NCBI RefSeq assembly: GCF_004118155.1
Contig: NZ_SAIQ01000001.1
Coordinates: forward strand, 310,001-374,000
From: Edaphocola flava
GTDB taxonomy: Bacteria > Bacteroidota > Bacteroidia > Chitinophagales > Chitinophagaceae
Direction: 5' to 3'
DNA: 64,000 nucleotides
Made by a program: the position numbers and the translations under genes. The notes below the pieces were generated by a model. The model saw only the letters and a list, made by a program, of their open reading frames with translations. It was not told where the DNA came from and ran no database searches. This document shows positions 1-8,900 of this stretch, piece by piece (the stretch's first letter is position 1; every line of letters starts with the position of its first letter).

Positions 1-76
1 ATCATTACCCCTTTGAGCACCTCAGGGTACGAAACGCTTGGTTGCTTAGGCTCCCTGTAGAACACATCGCTTGGCT

Positions 77-246
77 GGCCTTATAAATCCGGCGTTAAGA
101 AAATCATTGGCTCGGTCGATCAAGTCGCAAACCATTGTCTGAGCGCAGTGAGTCTGGTTTGCGACCGACCGACACATTGATTTTTAGCCAGGGATTTATA
201 CAGCCTTGATTTTTTAGCGCTACCTTTTGCATCAAGGCAAAAGGTA
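77..246 (+). repeat. Dispersed foldback repeat, module B only
   Basis: This 170-bp stretch recurs at 27219-27388 with about eight mismatches by hand count. It is a long imperfect inverted repeat. The outer arms carry ATAAATCC and GGATTTAT, further in lie AAAATCATTGG and the complementary ACATTGATTTT, then CGGTCG and CGACCG, and the innermost stem pairs GTCGCAAACCA with TGGTTTGCGAC. The right end is a separate perfect hairpin in which TACCTTTTGC and GCAAAAGGTA flank ATCAAG. No reading frame is supported. It lies just past the 3' end of the minus-strand gene at 345-2159. Bases 1-76 show no clear match to module A, and I see nothing else in them. Confidence 0.85.
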
Positions 247-275
247 GCAGTATTGAAAAAGAATAAGCTTTATAT

Positions 276-311
276 AAAAAAGAGGGCTGCCATGCGAGAA
301 CGCAGGCAGCC
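276..311 (-). terminator. Rho-independent terminator of the PspC operon
   Basis: GGCTGCC (285-291) pairs with GGCAGCC (305-311), and an inner TGCG/CGCA stem closes an AGAA loop. Read on the minus strand, the hairpin is followed by a T-rich tract (complement of 276-281). It lies 34 bases after the stop of the last gene of the operon. Confidence 0.8.
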
Positions 312-344
312 TATTTTGTCCGTAAACAAAACTATAGACCGAAT

Positions 345-2159
345 TTAGGGTACCGAAACGATACTACCATTTTCTTCTACTTTATAGACAGTATTTGGAC
401 TCCATCTAGGATGTTGTTTGATATTGATGGTATAACCGCCACCGGTTTTCAGGTGCCATTGCTGTGAGAATGATTTAGGAATGGCCCCCATACGGAATGC
501 TTTACCCTTCGGCACCTGTATCTCAGCAGTCAGCAACTGCCCGCGGAATACTTTGGTCCCACCCAGGCTCAGGTATCTCGGAAAACGAACCGTATTACTA
601 TCCTGTCTGAAGGTGAACGGCAATGCTGCTGCATAGCGTTGTGCAGTGCGTATATCCCGGCCATTACTTTTACGGATCAGGTTCAGATGATACATACTGT
701 CCGGGCTGGCCACTACATTTACACTCATCACCTCAAATTCATATCCGCCTTTTACAGTTTCTCTTACAAAGCTGAATTGGCCCAGACCTCCGGTTACGAC
801 AGAGTCGGTCATTGGTTCTATCAACAGCGTATCGGTTGGTTGTGCCATAGGAATAGATTCTGTAACACTGTATTCTCGCTTGATGTCTGACAATACATCT
901 GTAATGATATAGAACATCATGAATACGCTCACCAAAAACCCGATGCCCAGGCTATACCCCACCCATTTATTGGTACGCTGTGGTTTTCTGGCGATGTGTA
1001 CCAGCCAGCGCACAATAAAGATAATCGGGATCAGTACCGCCAGCGTAGCAGAGATGTATAGTACTACCGGCTGCCAGGATTGTTCAAATATAATATCTGC
1101 AAAAGGCATAACTACCGCTCCGGCAGTAGAGAAGCCGAACAATAAGCCCAGTAAACCCGCCAGGATACTTAAGAGTACGATAGCGAAAATGCCCAGTACA
1201 AAAAACAGGATACCATACGCAATAATCTTCAGTAATATGGTTGCAATATTGTCCTGTCTAGGCTTTACAGCCGTATTACTGTTTTCTGTTTTCAGTGCAG
1301 CACTCAGGTTTTGCACATCTATTTTCTCTCCGCGCAGCTCCATTTTTTCGGTCAGCGTAGAGGCCTTAGGCAATATCGCCCATAGCACAATGTATAATAT
1401 AATGAGCGTTGGGAACATAGCTGCACAGAAGGAAGCCAGGTCATCTTCATTAATAATATTGAAGAATATAATGCCCATCAGAGGGAAAACAAAAAACAGG
1501 CGTACCCAGTTAACTGATACATTTACATAAGAGGACAACCCTTTACACACCCCACCCAGCAACTTGCCGTCAAGATCGCGGTACAGCCTACGTTTCAGCT
1601 GTGTTGTCGGTATGGCGTATTGTGGCAGAGCAATCCATAACAACAGGTATAATAAGATACTGCTACCATAGAAAAGTGTGAACAGCAGGAATACTATACG
1701 AACGACGGTTACATCCAGGTTCAGGTAAGATGCAGCACCGCTACATACACCACCCAGTAACTTATCATTGGTATTGCGTACAAAACGCTTGCCAGAAGGG
1801 CTGGTTAAGTTAGTAATCGCTTCAGCAGGACCATTACCGGTTTGCTGCTGTGCAGTTGTGCCGGCCTCTTCAGCCATGATGTATTCATCAGAAGTCTCCA
1901 TTACAATCTGCTCCGGGCTGCCCATAATTTTGATTACAGACTGCACATCGTTGGCAGAGATGGAAATGTTATCCTTCTTTAGTTTATCATGAAAAAGTTC
2001 TGCTATACGATCTTCCATATCACTGTAGATCTCCATCCCCCCCTTTTCTTTTCCAAAATATTGTTTCAGCCAGTTCAGATAGTTCGTCAGCTGGCTATAT
2101 GCTTCTTCATCAATCGGGAGTAACCTCCCGGCTAAGCTGATGTTGATTACCTTGTTCAT
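345..2159 (-). CDS. Membrane protein with two PspC domains
   Basis: 604 residues. An N-terminal soluble region (about 1-100) is followed by two PspC domains (about 123-180 and 189-265), each with the KLLGGVC signature and a hydrophobic segment. Further membrane segments follow at about 305-450, then a soluble C-terminal domain. PspC is the membrane partner of phage-shock (envelope stress) systems, but no PspA or PspB is present here. Bacteroidota multi-domain PspC proteins are usually paired with a PadR regulator, as here: the start overlaps the PadR stop by 4 bp. The role is inferred to be envelope stress sensing; the partner and signal are unknown. Confidence 0.85.
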   Translation of the reverse strand: MNKVINISLAGRLLPIDEEAYSQLTNYLNWLKQYFGKEKGGMEIYSDMEDRIAELFHDKLKKDNISISANDVQSVIKIMGSPEQIVMETSDEYIMAEEAGTTAQQQTGNGPAEAITNLTSPSGKRFVRNTNDKLLGGVCSGAASYLNLDVTVVRIVFLLFTLFYGSSILLYLLLWIALPQYAIPTTQLKRRLYRDLDGKLLGGVCKGLSSYVNVSVNWVRLFFVFPLMGIIFFNIINEDDLASFCAAMFPTLIILYIVLWAILPKASTLTEKMELRGEKIDVQNLSAALKTENSNTAVKPRQDNIATILLKIIAYGILFFVLGIFAIVLLSILAGLLGLLFGFSTAGAVVMPFADIIFEQSWQPVVLYISATLAVLIPIIFIVRWLVHIARKPQRTNKWVGYSLGIGFLVSVFMMFYIITDVLSDIKREYSVTESIPMAQPTDTLLIEPMTDSVVTGGLGQFSFVRETVKGGYEFEVMSVNVVASPDSMYHLNLIRKSNGRDIRTAQRYAAALPFTFRQDSNTVRFPRYLSLGGTKVFRGQLLTAEIQVPKGKAFRMGAIPKSFSQQWHLKTGGGYTINIKQHPRWSPNTVYKVEENGSIVSVP

Positions 2160-2497
2160 AATTCGGGTTCGTTAGCGTTAATAATATTGTTTACGGCAGT
2201 ACTTAACTGGTTCCAGGTAGTGGCCAGCTCCTGGTAGAATACCTCCCCTTCATCTGTAAGGGAGAAATATTTACGAGGAGGCCCGGACAGACTTTCTTCC
2301 CAGCGATAGTTAAGCAAAGATGCATTTTTGAGTCGCGTAAGAAGCGGGTATAAAGTACCCTCCAGGATATTAAGGCCGGCCAGTTTCATCTTATCTGATA
2401 TCTCGGACGGATATACTTCTCCGTTTCGGATGATGGACAAGATACAAAATTCCAGGACCCCTTTTCGCATCTGCGACTGTGTGTTATCTACATTCAT
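2156..2497 (-). CDS. PadR-family transcriptional regulator
   Basis: 113 residues with the PadR winged-helix pattern: an N-terminal FCILSIIRNGEVYPSEI helix-turn-helix, then the typical LEGTLYPLLTRL segment and a wing around GPPRKYFSLTDEG. PadR proteins are dimeric repressors. It overlaps the upstream DUF2752 gene by 4 bp and the downstream PspC gene by 4 bp, so translation of the three is probably coupled. It is likely to regulate its own operon, judging only from this arrangement. Confidence 0.9.
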   Translation of the reverse strand: MNVDNTQSQMRKGVLEFCILSIIRNGEVYPSEISDKMKLAGLNILEGTLYPLLTRLKNASLLNYRWEESLSGPPRKYFSLTDEGEVFYQELATTWNQLSTAVNNIINANEPEL

Positions 2498-2832
2498 GGC
2501 ACTGAATTAGTGTGAACAATTTGATGATATATGCTGCGCCACTGGTATACCAGTGAGGCAATGAGTATGGGTATGATAAAGAACAGCAGCGGATTGTACT
2601 GCCAGGCCTCCTGTACATTTCCCTGAAACAATGCGCCGATCGCTCTGGTAATACCACAACCGGGACAACTGATTCCGAACAATGTTTTAAACAGGCAGGG
2701 AATATGGAAACTATTGTTTATCCCGAGATCTGCGACTATTGTCAGCAGGTACAGCCCACCCAATATGATATACCATTTATGCCGTTTCAGCATCCGGACA
2801 AAAACCTGTCCGTTAGCCTTTATTGGTGACAT
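2494..2832 (-). CDS. DUF2752 membrane protein
   Basis: 112 residues with about three hydrophobic segments. It carries the DUF2752 signature CPGCGITRA near residue 56, including two conserved cysteines. The function of the family is unknown. It overlaps the TM2-domain gene upstream by 20 bp and the PadR gene downstream by 4 bp, placing it second in a four-gene operon. Confidence 0.85.
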   Translation of the reverse strand: MSPIKANGQVFVRMLKRHKWYIILGGLYLLTIVADLGINNSFHIPCLFKTLFGISCPGCGITRAIGALFQGNVQEAWQYNPLLFFIIPILIASLVYQWRSIYHQIVHTNSVP

Positions 2833-3139
2833 AGTTACCGTCGTTGTCTTTAAAGCTGCCGGTCAGGATCATGATCAGATCTACCAATGCCCAGATACCA
2901 CAACCACCCAGGGTAAGGATCTGCAATACCCCAATCGTGATCTTACGGTTGTAAAAGCTATGCAACCCGATCGTACCACCGAAGAAGCACAATAACAGAG
3001 TTATCAGCCAGCGGTTATCTTCGCTCTGAGCTGACATTGGCGGTGCCATTTGTCTTACACCACATTTAGGACAGATTTCGGCATTAACATTGATCACTGC
3101 TCCGCAGTCATTACAATATTTCTCTTTAACGTTGGTCAT
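2813..3139 (-). CDS. TM2-domain protein with N-terminal zinc ribbon
   Basis: 108 residues from the ATG at 3139. An in-frame ATG at 3178 exists, but its extra 13 residues precede the natural zinc-ribbon start, so I prefer 3139. A CxxC...CxxC ribbon (KYCNDCGA and ICPKCGVR) is followed by the TM2 domain: two hydrophobic segments joined by a short loop, with FFGGTIGLHSFYNRK and GIWALVDLIMI. TM2 proteins are small membrane proteins of poorly known function. It is the first gene of the operon with DUF2752, PadR and PspC. Confidence 0.85.
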   Translation of the reverse strand: MTNVKEKYCNDCGAVINVNAEICPKCGVRQMAPPMSAQSEDNRWLITLLLCFFGGTIGLHSFYNRKITIGVLQILTLGGCGIWALVDLIMILTGSFKDNDGNYVTNKG

Positions 3140-3253
3140 ATAGTTTGTTTTTAGAGGATTAACTATTTTACAATACAAAGATATGTAGTTTAGTAGGTAC
3201 TATGCAATACATAATACTATATTTTGCATTTATTTAACAAATAAAGGAGACAT

Positions 3254-3286
3254 AAAAAAAGAGCGACATTCAATGAATGTCGCTCT
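3254..3286 (-). terminator. Terminator of the E2 gene
   Basis: A perfect 12-bp stem (3260-3271 with 3275-3286) and a 3-base loop, followed on the minus strand by seven T residues. It lies 24 bases past the stop of the acyltransferase gene. Confidence 0.9.
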
Positions 3287-3309
3287 GGTATTGCATTTCG
3301 GTTAAAATA

Positions 3310-4626
3310 TTAGATTGCTCTGTTGCTATCGAATGCTTCTAATTCATTCGCTACAGCAGTCAGGAAGCTGGCACCCAGTGAACCGTCAACGATTCTGTGG
3401 TCATAGCTCAGCGATAAATACATCATCTGGCGGATTGCAATTACATCACCATGCTCTGTTTCCATAACCATAGGACGCTTTTTGATGCTGCCTACAGCCA
3501 GGATGGCCACTTGTGGCTGGTTGATGATTGGTGTACCCATCAGGCTTCCGAAAGTACCTACGTTAGTCAGGGTGAATGTACCACCTTGTGTATCGTCTGC
3601 TTTCAGTTTACCGTTACGTGCTGCATTAGCCAGACCGTTTACATCTTTAGCGATGCCGAACAGGTTCTTGGTTTCTGCATTCTTGATTACCGGAACGATC
3701 AGGTTACCGCTTGGTAATGCAGTAGCCATACCGATGTTGATATCTTTTTTAATGATGATTCTGTCGCCGTCAATGCTGCTGTTGATCATCGGGAATTTCT
3801 TGATACAGTTTACAATCGCTTCGATGAAGATCGGAGTAAAGGTGATCTTCTCACCGTATTGTTTCTGGAATGCATTTTTATTTTTATCTCTCCATTGTAC
3901 CAGGTTAGTTACATCACACTCGGTGAAACTGGTTACGTGCGGAGAAGTAGACTTACTGCGTACCATATGATCAGCGATCAGTTTACGCATTCTGTCCATT
4001 TCGATGATCTCTACATTACCACCAGGGTTACTTACTGCAGCAGGTGCAGCAGCAGCCGGAGCCGCAACAGGAGCAGCTTGTGGCGCAGCGGCAGGAGCCG
4101 GAGCAGCAGCAACAGGGGCAGCGCCTCTGTTGGCAACATAAGTCAGGATATCTTTTTTGGTTACACGACCTTCATTACCGGTACCTGGAATATTTTCCAG
4201 TTCAGCCATACCGATACCTTCTTTGGCAGCGATATTCAGTACTAAAGGAGAGTAGAAACGATTACCACCGGTTACACCTGCAGGAGCAGCGCTTACCTGA
4301 GGAGCCGGAGCAGCTTGTACAGCAACCGGGGCCGGAGCGGCAGCAGGAGCAGAGGCTGCCTGTGGTGCAGCTGCAGCAGTTCCGTTGCCGGTATCGATGC
4401 GGGCAATAACCGTACCGATAGGTACTACATCATTCTCTTTAAATAAAATTTCAACGATTGTTCCCGCTGCAGTAGAAGGAACCTCACTGTCCACCTTATC
4501 AGTGGCAATTTCCAGTACGGTTTCGTCCATCTTAACGGAATCTCCCGGATTTTTGTGCCATTTCAGTACAGTGGCTTCCATAATACTTTCGCCCATTTTA
4601 GGCATAATCAAATCTACTACAGACAT
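3310..4626 (-). CDS. Dihydrolipoamide acyltransferase (E2) of a 2-oxo acid dehydrogenase complex
   Basis: 438 residues. The N-terminal lipoyl domain carries the lipoylated Lys44 in IATDKVDSE. An Ala/Pro-rich linker follows, then a peripheral subunit-binding domain (about 123-165, with GNEGRVTKKDIL). After a second Ala/Pro linker comes the catalytic acyltransferase domain with His410 and Asp414 in DHRIVDG. With only one lipoyl domain it resembles branched-chain or 2-oxoglutarate complex E2 subunits; I cannot decide the substrate. No E1 or E3 gene is adjacent. A near-perfect promoter lies just upstream (4657-4687). Confidence 0.93.
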   Translation of the reverse strand: MSVVDLIMPKMGESIMEATVLKWHKNPGDSVKMDETVLEIATDKVDSEVPSTAAGTIVEILFKENDVVPIGTVIARIDTGNGTAAAAPQAASAPAAAPAPVAVQAAPAPQVSAAPAGVTGGNRFYSPLVLNIAAKEGIGMAELENIPGTGNEGRVTKKDILTYVANRGAAPVAAAPAPAAAPQAAPVAAPAAAAPAAVSNPGGNVEIIEMDRMRKLIADHMVRSKSTSPHVTSFTECDVTNLVQWRDKNKNAFQKQYGEKITFTPIFIEAIVNCIKKFPMINSSIDGDRIIIKKDINIGMATALPSGNLIVPVIKNAETKNLFGIAKDVNGLANAARNGKLKADDTQGGTFTLTNVGTFGSLMGTPIINQPQVAILAVGSIKKRPMVMETEHGDVIAIRQMMYLSLSYDHRIVDGSLGASFLTAVANELEAFDSNRAI

Positions 4627-4656
4627 GTTTTCGGATTTTATTTAAAAAATTCTCGG

Positions 4657-4687
4657 CAAATGTAACGCATTGCTGCATAGTTTCAAA
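4657..4687 (-). promoter_or_regulatory. Bacteroidota-type promoter for the E2 gene
   Basis: On the minus strand the sequence reads TTTG, 19 bases, TACATTTG. This matches the primary-sigma consensus of Bacteroidota (TTTG at -33, N19, TAnnTTTG at -7) in both elements. The expected transcription start is near 4650, giving a leader of roughly 25 bases. Confidence 0.8.
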
Positions 4688-4928
4688 AAAATTATGCGAT
4701 ACAGCCTTTACATGTTCCTATAATTTATATGCCTCAGACCCTGAATCCGAAGTGCAGATCATCATTCCGTTGAGCCTCAAAGCCTTGAAAATACTACATC
4801 GCCAAACCTGTGCCGGCATTGGCATTTCCCCGGAAATGACATGAAGAGATTGCGGAATGAAACCCGGCAAGCAAATGGTATAATTGATTTTATAGTAGAC
4901 CGTATTTCCCAATAGTAGACAGTGCGAA
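4688..4928. other. Non-coding stretch between E2 and MscS genes
   Basis: Together with its flanks this intergenic region is about 360 bp (4627-4990). It holds the E2 promoter at one end and a hairpin at the other. Open frames in the middle have no recognisable protein features. Base composition is mixed and not obviously AT-rich, so a decayed gene fragment is possible but cannot be shown. Confidence 0.4.
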
Positions 4929-4970
4929 GACCGAAAAGCCAGTATGTGTACACATACTGGCTTTTCGGTC
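4929..4970. terminator. Self-complementary hairpin after the MscS gene
   Basis: A perfect 42-bp palindrome, so both arms match exactly. Its core AAAAGCC...GGCTTTT gives a T-run on either strand. It lies 21 bases past the mscS stop and most likely terminates that transcript. Confidence 0.75.
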
Positions 4971-4990
4971 TGTTAAATAAAGTAAAGAGA

Positions 4991-5851
4991 TTATACCTGT
5001 TTGTTGATGACTACATGCGTTGGCGTAGGACCGGCAATACCATTGGCTTCAAATGCCTTTTTCACCAGCTCGGTAACCCCGAAATACACATCCCAGTAAT
5101 CGCCCTGAGTGGTATACGGACGTATAGCGATCTTGGTCATAAAATCGGACACGCTACTCACCACAAATTCCGGAGCCGGTGTGCTGAGTACTTTTGGATG
5201 TGAGGCAATCGCCTTCATCGCAATATCTCTGGCCTTATCTACATCCTGGTCATTGGCAATAGCCATATTGATATCAACCCTAAGGCTGCCATGTGTATTG
5301 AAGTTAGTGATCACACCGGTAGACAGTGGTCCGTTAGGAAGGATAACCGTTTTATTTTCAGGGGTCAGGATGATCGTACTGAAAATACCCAGCTCCTGTA
5401 CTACACCTGCACTACCCTGCGCTTCTATAATATCACCTACCTTAAACGGACGGAAGATCATGAGCATTACGCCACCGGCCAGGTTACCCAAAGAGCCGTT
5501 CAGTGCGGCACCAATCCCTACAGCTGCACCGGCCAGTATCGCAGAGAAGCCCATAATATTCACACCCAGTATACCTGCGATAGACAGGAATAAGACCAGC
5601 AGTAAACTTACCTTAGCCAGCGACAAGAGGAAGGTAGACAGAGAGGCATCGAATTTCCGATGTGCAATGGCTCTGCGGAACAGGGAGATCAAACGGTTGA
5701 TGATCCACTGGCCGATAATATACACCAGTATGGCCCCTACTACCTTTGGCCCGTAATCAAATAAGAAATCTTTGGCCTTGGAAGCCCATGTTTCGCCGAT
5801 CTTTAATGCTTCATCGGCCTGCGCAGGAATAACCTGTAAGAAAATGCTCAT
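4991..5851 (-). CDS. MscS-family mechanosensitive ion channel
   Basis: 286 residues, the size of E. coli MscS. Three hydrophobic segments are followed by the pore helix signature GIGAALNGSLGNLAGG and FRPFKVGDIIE, then a beta-domain with NKTVILPNGPL and a C-terminal alpha/beta domain. MscS channels sit in the inner membrane and release solutes under hypo-osmotic tension. A -7-like TACATTTG (5875-5882) lies 24 bases upstream of the ATG. It appears monocistronic. Confidence 0.92.
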   Translation of the reverse strand: MSIFLQVIPAQADEALKIGETWASKAKDFLFDYGPKVVGAILVYIIGQWIINRLISLFRRAIAHRKFDASLSTFLLSLAKVSLLLVLFLSIAGILGVNIMGFSAILAGAAVGIGAALNGSLGNLAGGVMLMIFRPFKVGDIIEAQGSAGVVQELGIFSTIILTPENKTVILPNGPLSTGVITNFNTHGSLRVDINMAIANDQDVDKARDIAMKAIASHPKVLSTPAPEFVVSSVSDFMTKIAIRPYTTQGDYWDVYFGVTELVKKAFEANGIAGPTPTHVVINKQV

Positions 5852-5874
5852 AGTACAGTTTTTTAGATTTAGGC

Positions 5875-5882
5875 CAAATGTA
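5875..5882 (-). promoter_or_regulatory. Probable -7 element for the MscS gene
   Basis: TACATTTG on the minus strand matches TAnnTTTG and lies 23 bases before the ATG. No clear TTTG is seen at -33, so the call rests on one element and position. Confidence 0.45.
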
Positions 5883-6334
5883 GGGAATCATACTATAAAA
5901 AAATCATCTATAAAGAGGGTTTACAATTCATTAAAAAATGGCATTTACCGCACTGACAGCAGATCCATAATACTATACTATTTAGCCTACTCAGACTGAA
6001 CCAGTTGCCGGCAAACTTTTGTAGCGCTATCAAAAAAAGAACAGTATGTTAATAACAATTGAATGATTTCACCTATTACCATCCGATAAATATTCCTTAC
6101 ACTATTGCATTGTAGCCGGTACTATTGAACGTGCTTTGGTCAGGCATCAGAGAGATGCAGGACATTGCGTTACACAATCAATGCATACAATGCTGATAAG
6201 CAAGCAATTCATATTATATCTCTACTTATGAAGCTTTATATTATTTAACATAACAAAGACAAATTTTTCAAATAAGAAGATTAAATTTACTTACCCTTAA
6301 CCAGTTATTAACCAACTCTTAAAACGACAATCTA
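5883..6334. other. Intergenic region between divergent genes
   Basis: About 450 bp upstream of both the MscS gene and the sigma-54 activator. It is AT-rich in the last 100 bases. I see no gene, repeat or convincing promoter apart from the MscS -7 element. A regulator of this size may have a long leader, but nothing in the sequence proves it. Confidence 0.4.
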
Positions 6335-7729
6335 ATGAAAGTTCTTCTTATTTCCGATGACCGGGCTTATAGCAGCTATTTAAAACGCAATCTTACTGCA
6401 GAGCAAATTGAGACTGAAGAGACATTTGCTTTACAAAGTGCTGTGCCCCTTATCAAGAAACATCATTATGATGCTGTTGTGTGCTGTGTTCCTATTCTAA
6501 ATGCCCGCTGCCCACATGAGATCCTGGCGACCCTGAAGGAGGCTGCGCCGGATACAGGCGTGATTTTTATTACAGAGAATGTACAGATTTATAAGGCAAT
6601 CGAACTGGTGCGTCAGGGACTGTTTACCTGCCTGAACAGACCAGTGTTTATAGAAGAGCTGATCACTAATCTTACCCAATTGAAATCCCATCAGCAAGAG
6701 AAAGCTTCTATGCGGCAGAAAGAGCAGATTGCAGTACCCTTACATACAAGGGAGCGCAAAGGCATTCAAAAGTATGTTTCAGGAATCAGTAAGATAGCGA
6801 CCAGGATGTATGAACAGATAGACCTGGTTGCCCCTACTTCTTTCAGTGTGATTATTTATGGTGAAACCGGTACCGGCAAAGAATCTGTCGCGCATCGTCT
6901 GGCCAAAACCAACGATAGCAAAAATCCATACATTGCGGTAGACTGCGGTTGCCTCTCTAAAGAACTTGCCCTAAGCGAACTGTTCGGACATGAAAAAGGC
7001 AGTTTTACAGGAGCACACAGTGCCAAAGCCGGCGCTTTTGAGCTGGCTCATAATGGCACCATATTCCTGGACGAGATTGCCAACTTGGACTATGATGTGC
7101 AAAGCTATCTGCTGCGCGCCTTACAGGAACGCAAGATCCGCAGAGTTGGCGGAACGGAAGATATTCCTGTCGAAGTACGGGTTATTGCTGCATCAAACGA
7201 AGACCTGGCCCTGGCCGTAAAAGCCGGTAAATTCCGTGAAGATCTGTTCCACAGGTTGAATGAATTTGAGATTGCTATACCCCCGCTCAGAGAGCGAAAA
7301 GAAGACCTGAACATATTCATTGAGCATTTTATGCAGGAGACAAACATAGAGCTGCATAAAATGGTGATGGGCATAAATGCCGAAACCGAACAGCTGTTGC
7401 GACAGTATGAATGGCCGGGAAATATCAGGGAATTGAAAAATGTGATCAGGAGAGCCTGTCTGCTTACAGATGACGGGTGCCTAGTGACCCGTCAGGTATT
7501 GCCCCGCGAAATTCTGTACCCTATATCTGCGCTGTCAGGAGATATTCATGAGCTGCAGCCAATAGAAAGCCCTGCAAAAAAGGCTTCCCGCAGGATAGGT
7601 ATTAAAGAAATTGAAGAAGCTTTAAAATGTGCCAATTATAATAAATCCAAAGCGGCCAGCCTGCTGAGGATAGACCGTAAGACTTTGTACAATAAGCTTA
7701 AAAGCTTTGCCCTGGTTGGAACTATCTGA
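6335..7729 (+). CDS. Sigma-54-dependent transcriptional activator with degenerate receiver
   Basis: 464 residues in NtrC-type order: receiver-like domain (1-120), AAA+ domain (about 145-375) and Fis-type helix-turn-helix (about 425-460). Walker A is GETGTGKE (176-183), the sigma-54 contact loop reads GSFTGA (222-227) instead of GAFTGA, and Walker B is FLDE (244-247). WPGNIREL marks sensor II. In the receiver the acidic pair Asp8-Asp9 is kept, but the expected phospho-acceptor position holds Cys51 (DAVVCCVP) and the conserved Lys-Pro is Arg-Pro. It is therefore unlikely to be controlled by ordinary phosphorylation. No histidine kinase is adjacent. Confidence 0.93.
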   Translation: MKVLLISDDRAYSSYLKRNLTAEQIETEETFALQSAVPLIKKHHYDAVVCCVPILNARCPHEILATLKEAAPDTGVIFITENVQIYKAIELVRQGLFTCLNRPVFIEELITNLTQLKSHQQEKASMRQKEQIAVPLHTRERKGIQKYVSGISKIATRMYEQIDLVAPTSFSVIIYGETGTGKESVAHRLAKTNDSKNPYIAVDCGCLSKELALSELFGHEKGSFTGAHSAKAGAFELAHNGTIFLDEIANLDYDVQSYLLRALQERKIRRVGGTEDIPVEVRVIAASNEDLALAVKAGKFREDLFHRLNEFEIAIPPLRERKEDLNIFIEHFMQETNIELHKMVMGINAETEQLLRQYEWPGNIRELKNVIRRACLLTDDGCLVTRQVLPREILYPISALSGDIHELQPIESPAKKASRRIGIKEIEEALKCANYNKSKAASLLRIDRKTLYNKLKSFALVGTI

Positions 7730-8004
7730 TAGTGCAAAACATTTTGCGGCGCTGTAAGCAATAACAGTTTACCCTTGCCGTTGCAGCATATAGGTAACGG
7801 CAGGTGTTTTTGGGGAATGTAATACTCCCTGAGCAAGCCTTTTTTCCTGGAGGCACTATTCGTACTGCTATGCCCGAAAGGCCCTCCAATACACCTATTA
7901 CCTGCATACGCCGGATTATTTGATGAAATGTAGCAGGATATTGTGCTCCAAAGCCCGCTACTGATCAGTGTTTTATTTTGTCCATCAGTTTTAAACGAAA
8001 GACT

Positions 8005-8873
8005 ATGAAAAATAAAAAGGATGTAAGCGAAACTATTCCCCCTCAGACGCAGAACCATCAGCCCGGCGTAGAGACCGAAATGGTGCCCCAGCCGGTATCT
8101 CAACCCAAACTGGATGCCCGGACGGGCCGCCTGCAGCATAAGGTAGCCATCATTACCGGTGGTGACAGTGGTATCGGTAAGGCCGTAGCCCTTGATTTTG
8201 CCAAAGAAGGAGCCACAGTGGCTATTGTATACCTCGAAGAAGAACGGATGCTGCAGATACCGAAAAAGAGATTCTTGCCATTGGCGGCAAAGTCCGGCTA
8301 TTCAAAGGAGATGTGCGCGAAGAATCTTTTTGTAAACAGGTGGCTGTAAGCACCCTGGAACAGTTTGGTGCTATAGATATCGTGGTCAATAATGCTGCAG
8401 TGCAGTTTGAGCAAACTGAACCTACTGATATTACGGCGGCACAATTACGCCTTACCTTTGAAACCAATGTATTTGCGGCATTTTACCTGAGTCTGGCCTG
8501 TCTGCCGCATATGAAGAAAGGCAGCAGCATCATTAATACAACCTCCGTAACCGCCTACAGAGGCAGTGATCACCTTATCGACTATGCCTCGACCAAAGCA
8601 GCGCTGGTAGGCTTTACCCGCTCCTTATCCAGTGCCCTTGCAGAAAAGGGCATTCGGGTTAATGCTGTTGCACCTGGTCCGATCTGGACACCCCTGATCC
8701 CGGCCAGCTTTTCAGAAAAAGAAGTGGCTGAATTCGGAAAAAATACGCCGATGAAGCGCCCGGGGCAGCCCAATGAAGTGGCCCCCTGCTATACCTTCCT
8801 GGCTTCGGAAGAAGCTTCCTACATCACCGGACAGGTGCTGCACCCTAATGGTGGTGAAATTATTAACGGGTAA
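8005..8873 (+). pseudogene. Short-chain dehydrogenase (YghA-like), frameshifted
   Basis: Two overlapping frames make one SDR protein. The first (from ATG 8005) carries a Pro/Gln-rich leader typical of YghA-like stress SDRs and the NAD(P) motif TGGDSGIGKA. The second resumes as DAADTEKEILAIGGK, then NNAAV, catalytic Ser (TTSVT) and YASTK, and ends in the usual C-terminus. The shift lies at about 8238-8250, after GAAGAAGAA. Span 869 bp is one base short of a whole number of codons, so restoring one base gives a 289-residue protein of normal length. It is either a real loss of function or a sequencing error; the rest of the gene is intact. Confidence 0.85.
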
Positions 8874-8900
8874 TAATGATAGCAGTTAGCAGCAAAATAA

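Noticed and set aside
4718-4912. Minus-strand frame of 64 codons between the E2 and MscS genes
   Set aside because: No domain, no promoter and no terminator of its own; the hairpin at 4929 fits the MscS gene.
5883-6334. Riboswitch or long leader upstream of the sigma-54 activator
   Set aside because: No stable hairpin series or terminator precedes the start codon; only plain AT-rich sequence is visible.
8313-8873. Second half of the SDR as a separate gene
   Set aside because: Its first residues continue the Rossmann fold of the first half without its own start; the frameshift explains it better.
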